From Streptomyces sp. CB01635 (lineage in GTDB: Bacteria > Actinomycetota > Actinomycetes > Streptomycetales > Streptomycetaceae): DNA of 64,000 nt. Location: assembly GCF_002803065.1 (NCBI RefSeq), contig NZ_NNBL01000034.1, positions 16,719-80,718 on the forward strand, read 5' to 3'. The position numbers and the translations under genes are program-made. This document shows, in pieces, positions 50,836-60,542 of the stretch. The notes below the pieces were generated by a model. The model ran no database searches. It was not told the origin of the DNA and saw only the letters and a list, made by a program, of their open reading frames with translations. Numbering within the stretch: the first letter of the stretch is position 1; each line of letters begins with the position of its first letter.

Positions 50836-51394
50836 GGTGTTGGCCTCTTTTCAGTTCAGGGGTACGGGCGCACCATCGTGAGTGCGCCCGAAGTAGGTGG
50901 GCCCGCGTGTTCAGGTGATTTCGCGGGGAACGGTGGTGTGGCAGCGTAGCGATAGTACGCATGGGTGATGGCTCATGTTCCCATCGAGTGATGGATCCAT
51001 CAGGGTTGAACCTTTGTGCAGGGCGGCCCTTTGAGGGTTGATGCCCGGTCCGGATTGAGCGAGACACACGTGGCGGGTGGTCGGTCGGCTCAATCGTCGT
51101 CGGGCTGACTTTCTGCCTTGGCGAGGGGGCGGGGAGCATCTCCCACATCACGCTCGTCAAGTGCACCGGCGGCAATTCCCAGCGACGGACGCTCTACCGC
51201 TGACCGTTCGACCTCGTGAGTGGCTTGTGCAGCAAGGGCACGGCCCCCGGCAGTCACTGGAACCATTGTCTGTCCCACCAAGTCCCAGAAGAGGAAGCGG
51301 CAGCGAGGTCGCGTACCGGGACGGGTTGCGTCCTGGGAAGTGGTGTACGGGTTCGACCTGATCCGGGGGTTTGCTCCGGCATCGGGAGGGTGCC
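50836..51394. other. Spacer before the IS256 element
   Basis: No supported gene. Small open frames on both strands lack ribosome sites and family matches. Should contain the promoter of the gene at 50835. Confidence 0.35.
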
Positions 51395-52735
51395 CGCATA
51401 GATGAACGGCCACCGGCTGATCTTCGAAGTGTCGAAGCCTCGAAGGAGATCAGCACGATGACCGCACCAGACAGTCTGCCCCTGCACGCCCTCGCCGAGG
51501 ACAACCTTGCCGCGGCGAGTCCCGATTTGCTGCGCGCGATGGTCAAGACGTTCGCCGACGCACTCATGTCCGCGGAGGCCGACGCCCTGTGCAACGCCGA
51601 GTACGGGCAGGTCAGCGACGAACGCGTCAACCAGCGCAACGGCTATCGCCCGCGCGAGTGGGACACGCGTGCCGGGACCGTCGAACTGGCCGTCCCCAAG
51701 CTGCGCCAGGGCAGTTACTTCCCGCACTGGCTCCTCGAACGGCGCCGGCGGGCCGAGCAGGCCCTCATTTCGGTGGTCGCCACCGCCTATCTGCTCGGCG
51801 TCTCCACGCGCCGGGTTGAGAAGCTCGCCGAGTCCCTCGGCGTCACCCAGCTGTCGAAGTCCCAGGTCAGCGCGATGGCCAAGCACCTGGACGAGCAGGT
51901 CGCCGCGTTCCGCAACCGGCCCCTGGACCAAGGCCCTTACGCATTCGTCTGGGTGGATGCGCTGACCCAGAAGGTCCGCGAGGGCGGCCGCATCATCAAC
52001 GTCCACGCGCTGATCGCGGTCGGTGTCAACGCCGACGGCCCCCGCGAGATCCTCGGCATCGACGTCGCCACCGCCGAGGACGGGGCCGGCTGGCTCGCCT
52101 TCCTGCGCTCACTGATCGCCCGCGGTCTGTCCGGCGTCCAGCTCGTCATCTCCGACGCCCACACCGGCCTGGTCACCGCGATCGGCGCTGTCCTGCCGGG
52201 CGCCTCCTGGCAGCGCTGTCGCACTCACTACGCCCGCAACCTGCTCTCCCAGGCTCCGAAATCCGCTCAGCCGTGGGTGGCCACCCTGCTGCGGACCGTC
52301 TTCGAACAGCCCGACAGCGACGCTGTCCAGGCCCAGATGCGGCACGTCCTGGACGCACTGGAGGCCAAGTTCCCCAAGGCCGCAGCCCACTTGGACGCCG
52401 CTCAGCACGATCTGCTGGCGTTCACCGCGTTCCCTCGCGAGATCTGGCGGCAGATCTGGTCCAACAATCCGCAGGAGAGGCTGAACAAGGAGATCCGACG
52501 CCGCACCGACGTGGTCGGGATTTTCCCCGACCGCAACGCCGTGATCCGCCTGGTCGGCGCGGTGCTGGCCGAGCAGAACGACGAATGGACCGAGGCCCGC
52601 CGCTACATGGGCCGCGAACTCCTCGCCAAGGTCCGCCTCCACCCGATCGAGTCAGAAACCGACGACACCGCCCTGCCCACCGAACTCACCGCATAGCCTC
52701 AAAACGAGATCACCGAGTGGCCGTCAATACACCAC
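51395..52735 (+). mobile_element. IS256-family insertion sequence (ends approximate)
   Basis: The transposase gene is flanked by an imperfect inverted repeat: CGGCCACCGGCTGATCT (51407-51423) against the complement of AGATCACCGAGTGGCCG (52707-52723), 14 of 17 matching. The outer ends and target duplication could not be fixed by eye. Confidence 0.65.
51458..52696 (+). CDS. IS256-family transposase (MULE-type DDE)
   Basis: 412 aa. N-terminal region ending in NQRNGYRPREWDTRAGTVEL and VPKLRQGSYFPHWLLERR, both family hallmarks. The catalytic domain has D in FVWVDALTQ, D in VISDAHTG and E in NNPQERLNKEIRRR, with the CxxH-type segment WQRCRTHYARNL. No stop or frameshift; length is normal for the family, so it is probably active. 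ATG 51458 has AAGGAG upstream; the open frame continues to 51371 without a ribosome site. Confidence 0.93.
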   Translation: MTAPDSLPLHALAEDNLAAASPDLLRAMVKTFADALMSAEADALCNAEYGQVSDERVNQRNGYRPREWDTRAGTVELAVPKLRQGSYFPHWLLERRRRAEQALISVVATAYLLGVSTRRVEKLAESLGVTQLSKSQVSAMAKHLDEQVAAFRNRPLDQGPYAFVWVDALTQKVREGGRIINVHALIAVGVNADGPREILGIDVATAEDGAGWLAFLRSLIARGLSGVQLVISDAHTGLVTAIGAVLPGASWQRCRTHYARNLLSQAPKSAQPWVATLLRTVFEQPDSDAVQAQMRHVLDALEAKFPKAAAHLDAAQHDLLAFTAFPREIWRQIWSNNPQERLNKEIRRRTDVVGIFPDRNAVIRLVGAVLAEQNDEWTEARRYMGRELLAKVRLHPIESETDDTALPTELTA

Positions 52736-52736
52736 T

Positions 52737-53183
52737 CCCGCGGACGTGACCTTCCGGCTCGCAGATGTCAAGGGAGGAAGGGCTGTCGGCGTGAGGTTCA
52801 GCCAGTTGGTGGGCGCGCAGTGCCCGGTAGTGGCGTTCGAGTCCGGAGGTGAGGGTTTCGCTCGCTCGACGTCCTGCTCGGTGGGTTGTTGGCTCGCGGC
52901 GGTGACGCCGTCCTGCGCGAGCCGCTTCAGTAGGGTGCCCAGAGCTGGTGGTCGGCCGAGGCGTCCTCGCTCCGCTGCCCATCACTCGCAGATCCGTTGC
53001 TCGAGGGTATATTTGCGCAGGGTGCTGGGGCTGACGGGCTGTCCTGGTCTCGTGGATGCCCTCCGCTGCAAGACGCCGTGCTAGGCGCAGGCTTCTCTCG
53101 CTCATGCTAATGAACTGCCTTACTGTATATGTGAGTTGAGTAGATGGGCTGAGGCGGCTTCAGGTGTCACGGGGGTGGAACGG
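52737..53183. other. Spacer between IS256 and the EACC1 operon
   Basis: Minus-strand coding-like pieces (LERHYRALRAHQLAEPHAD; GRLGRPPALGTLLKRLAQDG in another frame) suggest a decayed gene, unidentified. The EACC1 promoter should be within about 53080-53180, which is less GC-rich than its surroundings. Confidence 0.3.
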
Positions 53184-53603
53184 ATGCGGCTCGTCCTGGA
53201 CGTGCAGGGGTCTGCGGCGGACACGGCGGATCTGCGGCGATGGTTCGTCCGTCAGCCGGAGCTGAGGGGCGCGCTGGTTCCGCCGGCCACGCAGGTACCG
53301 CAACCCGGCACGATGGGGGCTGTCGACCATGTGCTGGAGCTGCTGCTGCAGCCCGGCGGTATGACGGCCGTCGTCGCGGCAGCCGTGGTGGCCTGGCTGC
53401 AGAACCGCCGTGGAAGCCACACGGTGACGATCACCAGGCCCGATGGCACGCAGGTCGTCGTCACTGCGGAGAAGGTGCGAGGCCTCACGGCACAGGGCGT
53501 GAGCGAGCTGGCCCAGCGGGTCGCCGCGGCACTCGAGGAGCCCTTGGGTCGGCCCGGGGCGGCCGGAGGTGTGGCGGACGCGGTGGACGAGGGGCGACGG
53601 TGA
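53184..53603 (+). CDS. Effector-associated constant component EACC1-like protein
   Basis: 139 aa. N-terminal alpha/beta segment (RLVLDVQGSAADTADLRRWF, VRQPELRGALV), a Pro-rich linker, one hydrophobic helix (GGMTAVVAAAVVAWLQNRR), and a small strand-rich C-terminal part (HTVTITRPDGTQVVVTAEKV). This order matches EACC1, the constant small component found with variable effectors (caspase, CHAT, STAND) in actinobacterial conflict systems. ATG 53184 is preferred; GTG 53175 is possible. Stop overlaps the effector start (GTGA at 53600), so the pair is translationally coupled. Presumed membrane-anchored adaptor; biochemical role unknown. Confidence 0.75.
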   Translation: MRLVLDVQGSAADTADLRRWFVRQPELRGALVPPATQVPQPGTMGAVDHVLELLLQPGGMTAVVAAAVVAWLQNRRGSHTVTITRPDGTQVVVTAEKVRGLTAQGVSELAQRVAAALEEPLGRPGAAGGVADAVDEGRR

Positions 53604-56600
53604 CGAGCAGCGCGGCGCCTGAGGGAGGCGGACCGTCCGCGGCCGATGCGTATGGCGTCGTATCGCCGGCGGTCGAGGAGCTGTCGGTGAGCGATCTGGC
53701 AGGGCCGCACTGCCGCGCCGTGGTGATCGGCACGGGGCAGCACCCCGAGGGCGCCGCGCTGCACGATCTGCCCAGTGCTGTCCGGTCGGCGTGCGACTTG
53801 GCCACGGTGCTGAGCGCCGTGTGCGGCATGGCGGAGGACCGCATCGACCTGATGGTCGATCCCGCCACCGCTGCCGAGGTGCTGGCCACGGTCGACTCGG
53901 CCGCGCGTCGCGCCGAGGGTGGTGTGCTCCTGGTCTTCTTCGCCGGACATGGCCTGCTTGGCCCGGGCGACCAGCTCTATCTGGCGACGGCGGCTGTCAC
54001 CGGCCCCGGGGACACTGCGCACGCCGTCCCGTACACAGAGATCAGAAACCGATTGAGCGAGGCGCCACTGCGCCCCGTCGTCGTCCTCGACTGCTGTCTC
54101 TCCGGGCTTGCCGACGTCCCCGAGCGCGCGAGCCGGGCCGACCCTTACGCGACGGCACGTCCCGACGGCAGCTTCCTCCTGGCCTCGGCTATGCACTACG
54201 CCGCCTCGTTCGCCCCAGAAGGCGAGCGGCACACTACCTTCACCGGTGAGCTGCTGCGGCTGCTGCGCGAGGGGGACCCCGGGGCGCCCCGATGGTTCAG
54301 GCTCACGGACCTGTACCGGCACCTGGACCGCAGATTCCAGGGCACACCGGCCCGGCCCCACGCGAGCAGCACCGGTCGGATCGGAGATCTGCGCGTCGCG
54401 CGCAACGCCCATGCCGCGGCGGTGATCCCGGAGCAGGACGCAGCCGAGGATCTGAGCAACGCGGATAGCGATAGCCCCTACCCCGGCATGCGCCCCTACC
54501 TGCCGGACCAGAGCCACCTCTTCCACGGGCGCGAGCAGTTGACGAGAGACCTCGTCGCGCGGCTGCGCCAGCCCGGACCGGTGGTGCTGGTCGGTCCCTC
54601 CGGGGTGGGGAAGTCGTCGCTGCTGCGGGCCGGGCTCTGTCCCGCGGCGGACGAGGCGGGGCTCGGCCCCGTCCTCCTGCTGGAGGGACTGGGGGAACGT
54701 CCGTTCCGCACCCTGGCTCAACGCTGGGCCGACGCCGTAGACAGGCCCTTCCACGAGGTCGAACGGGCCTTGGGGGAAGGCAGGTTCGTGCCGCCGGCCG
54801 GGGCGGCGGCGCGCCGTCCCGGCGTCCTCGTCGTCGACCAGGCGGAGGAGGCCTTCACTCTCTGCACGGACCTGGAGGAGCGTGCTCTGTTCACCCGGGC
54901 CCTGGCCGGAGGGACTGAGGGCGACGCCGAGGACGCCGACGGACGCGCCGGCACGCCACACATCGTGATCGGAATGCGCGCCGACCACTATGAGCACTGC
55001 TTGCGCGACGAGACACTCGCGCCCCTGGTGCAGCAGGGGCAGTTCAACGTTCCCGCCATGACCCAGGAGGAACTGCGGCGCGCCATCGAGGGCCCCGCCC
55101 GACAGGCGGGTCTGACTTTGGAGGACGGACTCGCCGACGTGCTTCTGCGGGACCTGGGCCAGGCTCGGACGGGCCGCCAGGACGCGGTCGCCCTGCCGTT
55201 TCTCGCTCACGCTCTTCAGGAGACATGGGCCCGACGCAGACGAGGCAGGCTCACGTTCGCCGGGTACTACGCGACGGGCGGGCTGTGGGCCTCGGTATCG
55301 CACAGCGCGAACGCCATCCACGACAGTCTTCCGGCCGACGAGCAACCCGCTCTGAGGGAACTGCTGTTGCGGCTCGTGCAGGTCGTGGACCGCAGTGGAA
55401 GCATCGTCCGTCGGCGGGTCCCGCTCAGCGATCTGGACCACGGTGTGGAGCTGCTCGGCCGGTTGGCCGAGGCACGGCTCGTCGTACTGGACGACGAACA
55501 TGCCCAGCTCAGCCACGACGCGCTGCTCCACGCCTGGCCGCTGCTGCGTGAGTGGATCGACGAGGATCTGGCAGGGCTGCTTTTGCAACAGCGGTTGGGG
55601 ACTGCGGCGGACGTCTGGGCCGAGTCCGGCCGACGGCGCGACCTCCTTTACACCGGGCGCCTGTTGCAGTCCGCGGAGGAGGTGCGGGTTAGCGGGGCGC
55701 GGATCGTACCGCTGAGGCCGGTGGAACGGGAGTTTGTCGCGGCCGGTGTGCGGCGCCGGAGCATCTGGCGTCGGGGCGTGGCCGCGGCGGTGTGCCTGCT
55801 TCTCGTGGTCACGGGACTGGCCGTGTACTTCGGCCTTGACTCGCGTGCGGCGCAGCGTGAGTCGGAGTCCCGTGAGACCCGACTCGTGGCCCAGCAGCTT
55901 GCGGCCCGGGCGGACAGTCTCAGGGAGGCCGACCCGCAGACGGCGATGCGGCTGAGCCTGGCCGCGTACCACACGGCCGAGACATCGGAGTCACGCTCCA
56001 GCCTCTACGCGTCCTACATGACACTGACGCCGGTCGATCTGCCAGTGCCGGAGCGCTCAGCGGTCCTCGCACTTGCGTACCGACCCGACGGCGCGGTGTT
56101 GGCCGCGTCGCACCGGGCGGGCAAGGAGGGGGGACAGGTGCAGCTGTGGGATCTGTCCCGCCGCGGCGTTCCCCGGATGGCACATGCGATCCCCACGACG
56201 GGCAGTGCGTCCATCGCCTACCAACCCGGTGGCACGGTACTGGCGGTGCATTCGCCCACCCGCCTCGAACTGTGGGACACCGCCGACCCCGACGAGCCCC
56301 AACTGCTCGCCGGCAGACAGGTCCCGCACGAGGTCGCGTACACGCTGGCCTTCAGCCCTGATGGGCGCACGCTAGCCGCCGGTGGCGACAGCGGGCGGTT
56401 GCGATTGTGGGACGCGTCCCGGCCCGACGCTCCTGAAATTCGGTTCGACCGGGATGTGGCGGACAGTGCTCTGAAGTCGCTCGCATATAGCGGCAGCGGC
56501 GCCTATTTGGTGACCGGCAACGGAGTACGACCGGCCAAGGACGGTGAGCGTCCGGCGCAGGTCAGGGTGTGGGACACACGGGACCCGCTGCGGCCGGTGC

Positions 56601-58258
56601 TGCGGGACACCGCGGAGACCAAGTCACTCGCCTCGGTGGCGTTCCATCCGCGTCGGCCTCTCGTGGCGACGGCCGGTGCGGCGGGCCTCGCATACTGGGT
56701 GGTCGAGGGCGGGCCCGCCGAGGCCCGGTTGCGCCATGTCGAGCAGGGGAAGGACAGCTACGGCCCGCAGTGGGACGGAACGGGGAACGAAATCGTCTCG
56801 TCGATGGCGTTCAACAAGGACGGCACCCTGCTGGCCGGCGCGATGAGTTCGGGCAGCCGGACGCTGGTGCGACAGGTGGGGCCGGACGACAACGAGACGC
56901 TCTACAGCGGCGATGCCACGACGGATGAACTGACGACGAGCGAAGAAGCCCAGGCTGTCGCCTACAGCCCCGACGGAGTTGTGCTGGCAGCCGGTGACGT
57001 GAGCGGGGCGATCCGGCTGTGGCCGAACCGCCCGGCAGCCCCGGCCGTCGTCGGAAAGCTGTCCATGGAACAGCCCGGGGAGAGCGTCCTCAGCAAGGAC
57101 GGGAGGCTGTTACTCACCGACACACCGGCCCTCGACCCGGTCCAAGGCTCCCCGACGGTACGGGTGTGGGACGTGCGGAAACCGTCGGCACCCCGTGTGC
57201 GCTTCACAGTGCCGCGTGGCTGGGAGGCCAATTCGTTCCTGCCTGGCGACGGCGCCACGGCGCTCCTCACACACCAGTGGCGCGAGGGGTCGGACCGGCA
57301 CACCTTCCGGTTCTGGGTCTTCGGCCGCTCGGGCGCACCGAAGCAGGGCAGGCCTTTCCACGTCGAAGCGCAGGACCTCATGACCCGTACGAGCACCGAC
57401 GGAAAGCTGCTCGCCGCAGGGACATCGACCGGCGGGGTCGAACTGTGGGATGTCAGCGATCCGTTGCTCCCGGTCCGGCGATCCGTTTCCGACATGGAGC
57501 TCAGTGGCGATCTCTTCAGTACCGGACGCCTGTGGTTCACAGGGGACAAGGCACTGGGCACGGTGGCGAACGGAGTGGACATACGGCTCTGGGACGTCTC
57601 CGACCCGACCCGGCCTCGCCTGAGCCGGACCATCGAGGGAGCGGCGGCGGACGGTGGAGCGAGCTATCTGTACCAGAGCAAGATCCTGCTCACCGAAGAG
57701 GCCGGGCAGTACCTCAGGCTGTGGGACATGAAGGATCCTGCCCATCCGAAGAAGGCAGGAAAGATCCCCGGTGCCTCCGCAGCCGGCTATCCCGTCGGCA
57801 CGGACCAGATCGTCACCGTGCTCAAAGACGGCAACGTTCACTTCTGGGACGTACGCGATCCTCGGAAGCCTGAAGTGGACGAGGACCGTACGCTGCGCAT
57901 CGACCAACTCCCCGACGACGTGCGGGTGACACCGGACGGCAAGAACGTGCTGACGAGCAATCCGTACCGGCTCTGGGATCTTGACGACGACGGCCGCTGG
58001 AGTACGCCGAGCACGGTGACACTGGAGGGGGCGAGCCGCGTCGTGGTGTCCAACGCGGTCGACGGCGGGCAGTCGTACATGGCGGTCGAGCCGAAACAGC
58101 CGGGCCCGGGCGGCAGGAGCCAGACCTATGTGCTGCCCTACGACACCGACGGCATCTACGAGGAGCTGTGCGAGGGCAGCCCACTGAGTGTCGACAAGAA
58201 GCAGTGGACGTCGCTGTTCCCACACCTCATGGACAAGTACCGCAACGCGTGCGAGTGA
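53600..58258 (+). CDS. Caspase-like protease / nSTAND NTPase / TM / WD40-like effector
   Basis: 1552 aa. Residues 45-265: caspase (C14) domain with catalytic His117 (FFAGHG) and Cys166 (LDCCLSG). Residues 295-700: STAND NTPase of the nSTAND1 type, with Walker A G-P-S-G-V-G-K338-S-S, a Walker B-like VLVVDQAEE, then TQEELRRAIEGPARQAGL and LSHDALLHAWPLLREWI, typical of the helical domain in these proteins. About 726-747 is one strong TM helix, preceded by RRRSIWRR (positive, so inside). Residues 790-1540: WD40-like propeller repeats (LAFSPDGRTLAAGG, VRVWDTRDP, VELWDVSDP). Trigger binding by the propeller would activate the NTPase and release protease activity, as proposed for such NTP-dependent conflict proteins. 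GTG start coupled to EACC1. Confidence 0.88.
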   Translation: MTSSAAPEGGGPSAADAYGVVSPAVEELSVSDLAGPHCRAVVIGTGQHPEGAALHDLPSAVRSACDLATVLSAVCGMAEDRIDLMVDPATAAEVLATVDSAARRAEGGVLLVFFAGHGLLGPGDQLYLATAAVTGPGDTAHAVPYTEIRNRLSEAPLRPVVVLDCCLSGLADVPERASRADPYATARPDGSFLLASAMHYAASFAPEGERHTTFTGELLRLLREGDPGAPRWFRLTDLYRHLDRRFQGTPARPHASSTGRIGDLRVARNAHAAAVIPEQDAAEDLSNADSDSPYPGMRPYLPDQSHLFHGREQLTRDLVARLRQPGPVVLVGPSGVGKSSLLRAGLCPAADEAGLGPVLLLEGLGERPFRTLAQRWADAVDRPFHEVERALGEGRFVPPAGAAARRPGVLVVDQAEEAFTLCTDLEERALFTRALAGGTEGDAEDADGRAGTPHIVIGMRADHYEHCLRDETLAPLVQQGQFNVPAMTQEELRRAIEGPARQAGLTLEDGLADVLLRDLGQARTGRQDAVALPFLAHALQETWARRRRGRLTFAGYYATGGLWASVSHSANAIHDSLPADEQPALRELLLRLVQVVDRSGSIVRRRVPLSDLDHGVELLGRLAEARLVVLDDEHAQLSHDALLHAWPLLREWIDEDLAGLLLQQRLGTAADVWAESGRRRDLLYTGRLLQSAEEVRVSGARIVPLRPVEREFVAAGVRRRSIWRRGVAAAVCLLLVVTGLAVYFGLDSRAAQRESESRETRLVAQQLAARADSLREADPQTAMRLSLAAYHTAETSESRSSLYASYMTLTPVDLPVPERSAVLALAYRPDGAVLAASHRAGKEGGQVQLWDLSRRGVPRMAHAIPTTGSASIAYQPGGTVLAVHSPTRLELWDTADPDEPQLLAGRQVPHEVAYTLAFSPDGRTLAAGGDSGRLRLWDASRPDAPEIRFDRDVADSALKSLAYSGSGAYLVTGNGVRPAKDGERPAQVRVWDTRDPLRPVLRDTAETKSLASVAFHPRRPLVATAGAAGLAYWVVEGGPAEARLRHVEQGKDSYGPQWDGTGNEIVSSMAFNKDGTLLAGAMSSGSRTLVRQVGPDDNETLYSGDATTDELTTSEEAQAVAYSPDGVVLAAGDVSGAIRLWPNRPAAPAVVGKLSMEQPGESVLSKDGRLLLTDTPALDPVQGSPTVRVWDVRKPSAPRVRFTVPRGWEANSFLPGDGATALLTHQWREGSDRHTFRFWVFGRSGAPKQGRPFHVEAQDLMTRTSTDGKLLAAGTSTGGVELWDVSDPLLPVRRSVSDMELSGDLFSTGRLWFTGDKALGTVANGVDIRLWDVSDPTRPRLSRTIEGAAADGGASYLYQSKILLTEEAGQYLRLWDMKDPAHPKKAGKIPGASAAGYPVGTDQIVTVLKDGNVHFWDVRDPRKPEVDEDRTLRIDQLPDDVRVTPDGKNVLTSNPYRLWDLDDDGRWSTPSTVTLEGASRVVVSNAVDGGQSYMAVEPKQPGPGGRSQTYVLPYDTDGIYEELCEGSPLSVDKKQWTSLFPHLMDKYRNACE

Positions 58259-58646
58259 CGAAGCGAATGGTCTGAGCTAGCTCAGGGACTGACCTGCAAG
58301 AACGCATAGACCTGGCCAATTGAGGACCCGCACAACGGCTGACCGCCCGGGAGAACGCTGCCACACACGCGCGGCCACCAGGCCGGGCTCAGCGGCTCCG
58401 GCCCTACGGGATCGGATACGAGACGGTCGGCTTCGGCCGAGGCACCGGGTCGGCCAGGCCCATGCGCGGCCCGAAGATAGCCCTCCCGGATCCGGGGTCT
58501 TCGTCGTCCTACCTGATGAGGGCCACCACTTCGCGGACGTCGGCTCCCTGGCACCAACGTCATGAGATGGCACACCTAGTCGTTCGGAGGCTCCTGCTGC
58601 CAGACGGGCACTCTCTCTGGCCGCAAGACCGGCGTACGGTGGCTGC
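58259..58646. other. Spacer after the effector gene
   Basis: No gene recognised. TGAGCTAGCTCA at 58273-58284 is a short palindrome; no strong terminator. The XRE gene promoter should lie near 58600-58640. Confidence 0.35.
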
Positions 58647-59858
58647 GTGGCTAACGATGATCTGGGGCGAACTCTGCGACGCCTGCGCCGCCTGGCCTCC
58701 CTGACCCAGGAGGAGCTGGCCGAGCGCTCGGACGTGTCGGTGGACGTGATCCGGCAGCTTGAGCAGGGGCGGAAGCACTCGGCACGCCTGCCTACGCTCC
58801 ACGCGCTGGCGAACGGCCTCGGCGTGGAGCTGACGACCCTGTTGGGGGACCCTCCTGCCGTCTCGACGGGGGACAATGACGGGCCGCGCTTCGTGGCCGT
58901 GCGGCGCGCCATCATGCCGGTGCTCTGGGTGGCCGAGCCGAAGGCTCCCGGGCCCGATTTCTCACTGTCCGACTTGCGCGAGCAGATCGCAGACGGCTGG
59001 ACGCAGTACCACGCGGCCGAGTTCGACACCGTCATGAAGACACTTCCCGACATGATTTCGGACGCGCGCACCGCCACGGCATCGCCCGACCGTGCGGACC
59101 GGGGAGCCGGTTTCGCGGCGCTGGGCAAGGCCCTCCAGCTGGCCGGGCACGTCGCCGTACGGATGGGGAAAACGGATCTTGCCCTGACCAGTTTGGAGCG
59201 CGCCATAGATGCCGCGGGGCACTCGTCCGACCCACTGCTACGCCCCATGATCGTCAACTCCGTTGCGTGGACCTACCAGCGGCAAGGGCGCCTCGGTGAC
59301 GCCCTGGAGATCGCCCTGCACGCCGCGGACGACACGAAAGAGAGTGGACTGACGGGCACCGCTGACGGCCTGAAAGTCTGGGGCGCGCTGACGATGTCGG
59401 CTGCCACGTCGGCCGCGCGCAGCAACGACTACCAGGCAGCAGCTGCGTTGATGGAGCACGCGGAGCAGGAAGCCTCTCGTGTGGCCAAGCTGCCGCAGGG
59501 CAGCGACAGCCGGATGGTCAGCGTGTTCAGCCCGTCGTCGGTGCGCATCGAGCGGGTTCGGCTGGCCGTGCAGTACGGGCACCCCGATCAGGCCCTGACG
59601 CTGGCGAAGGGGATGCGGCTGAGCAAGGACACCCCGCCCTCGTGGCGGACGTGGCTGCTGCTGGACGTGGCCCGAGCCCATACGGATCTGGGCGACGCGG
59701 TAGGGGCAGTGAAGGCCTTGGAGTCGCTTCGCCGGGTGGCGCCGACGTGGATGCAGCATCACACCCTGGCGGTAGCCATCGTGCGCGATCTGTGGGCGCT
59801 GCCCAACCACCCTTCAGGGCTTAGGCCGTTGGCCGAGTTCCTCGGGGTCGGCGAATAG
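58647..59858 (+). CDS. XRE-family regulator with C-terminal TPR-like domain
   Basis: 403 aa. HTH (residues 5-65): TLRRLRRLASLTQEELAERS, DVSVDVIRQLEQGRKH. The rest is a helical repeat domain (GKALQLAGHVAVRMGKTDLA, NSVAWTYQRQGRLGDALEIA, LLLDVARAHTDLGDAVGAVK), the TPR-like sensor of many Streptomyces regulators, which often bind peptides or partner proteins. GTG 58647 is chosen by the family N-terminus; the site upstream is weak (GGTGG). The two small genes after it probably form its operon or regulon. Confidence 0.85.
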   Translation: MANDDLGRTLRRLRRLASLTQEELAERSDVSVDVIRQLEQGRKHSARLPTLHALANGLGVELTTLLGDPPAVSTGDNDGPRFVAVRRAIMPVLWVAEPKAPGPDFSLSDLREQIADGWTQYHAAEFDTVMKTLPDMISDARTATASPDRADRGAGFAALGKALQLAGHVAVRMGKTDLALTSLERAIDAAGHSSDPLLRPMIVNSVAWTYQRQGRLGDALEIALHAADDTKESGLTGTADGLKVWGALTMSAATSAARSNDYQAAAALMEHAEQEASRVAKLPQGSDSRMVSVFSPSSVRIERVRLAVQYGHPDQALTLAKGMRLSKDTPPSWRTWLLLDVARAHTDLGDAVGAVKALESLRRVAPTWMQHHTLAVAIVRDLWALPNHPSGLRPLAEFLGVGE

Positions 59859-59979
59859 CGTCGCGAAACTAGGACGCCACGTCACTGTCACCCTGAGTAG
59901 CGCCCCGATTCCATGAGTCGTACAGCGCCCCGGCGACCGCGTGAACGGTCCCGGGGCTGGCCGACCAACAGGAGTCGAC

Positions 59980-60342
59980 ATGGCCGACATTACGGGTCGA
60001 GCATCCGGCGCGGGAAGCGGACCGAGCAACACCCTTGAGGCGACGCCCATCCAAGTTCCACCCCCTGGCGGCCTGTCCGAGCCGCAAGTGCGCGGAAGGG
60101 CCTGCGTGTGGTGCGCCGTCGCCCTGAGCAACTCCACCGCCATCGATCTCGGCATGCGGGAGACGGAAGCCCACGGCACCGCGGCCCGCTGGTTTCCCCG
60201 CGGCTGCCGCCCCTGCGCCATCCGGCACGCCTATGCCGCGCAGCTCGACCACGCGCAGACCTGCGAGCAGTGCACCGACGACCCGGGACTCTGCGTTCCG
60301 GGAACGTGGCTCCGTCTCGTGATGCGGCAGGTGCGGCGATGA
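59980..60342 (+). CDS. Small Cys-rich protein, probable zinc binding
   Basis: 120 aa. Disordered first 45 residues, then paired Cys: ACVWCAVALS, GCRPCAIRHAY, CEQCTDD, GLCVPG, with His residues nearby, enough for one or two zinc sites. I recognise the type as a partner gene of XRE/TPR regulators in Streptomyces but no function is known. ATG 59980 has AGGAG 5 nt upstream. Stop overlaps the next start (ATGA). Confidence 0.75.
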   Translation: MADITGRASGAGSGPSNTLEATPIQVPPPGGLSEPQVRGRACVWCAVALSNSTAIDLGMRETEAHGTAARWFPRGCRPCAIRHAYAAQLDHAQTCEQCTDDPGLCVPGTWLRLVMRQVRR

Positions 60343-60542
60343 GCGCCCAGCAGAAGACGCCGCAGGAGCACGTGGAGATCCCCGGCATCTGCTTCATCCG
60401 GCAGCCCGAAGGAACACGGCGCTGCACTCTGTCGGCCGGCCACCACGGCGCGCACCGGCACTTCTACAGCGGCTCAATCTGCGACGGTTTCCACGTCGGT
60501 ACGAGCTGGCCGCGCCGGCCCGGCGAGACACAGGCCGACTGA
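60339..60542 (+). CDS. Small Cys/His-rich protein of unknown function
   Basis: 67 aa: CFIRQPEGTRRCTLSAGHHG, HRHFYSGSICDG. The pattern C..C..HHxxHxH..C could bind a metal. Coupled by a 4-bp overlap to the upstream Cys-rich gene, so the two are likely made together. No family name recognised. Confidence 0.7.
   Translation: MSAQQKTPQEHVEIPGICFIRQPEGTRRCTLSAGHHGAHRHFYSGSICDGFHVGTSWPRRPGETQAD

Noticed and set aside
53252..55972. A 906-codon open frame on the minus strand
   Set aside because: It is antisense to the caspase-nSTAND gene, whose motifs are clear; high GC leaves the opposite strand open.
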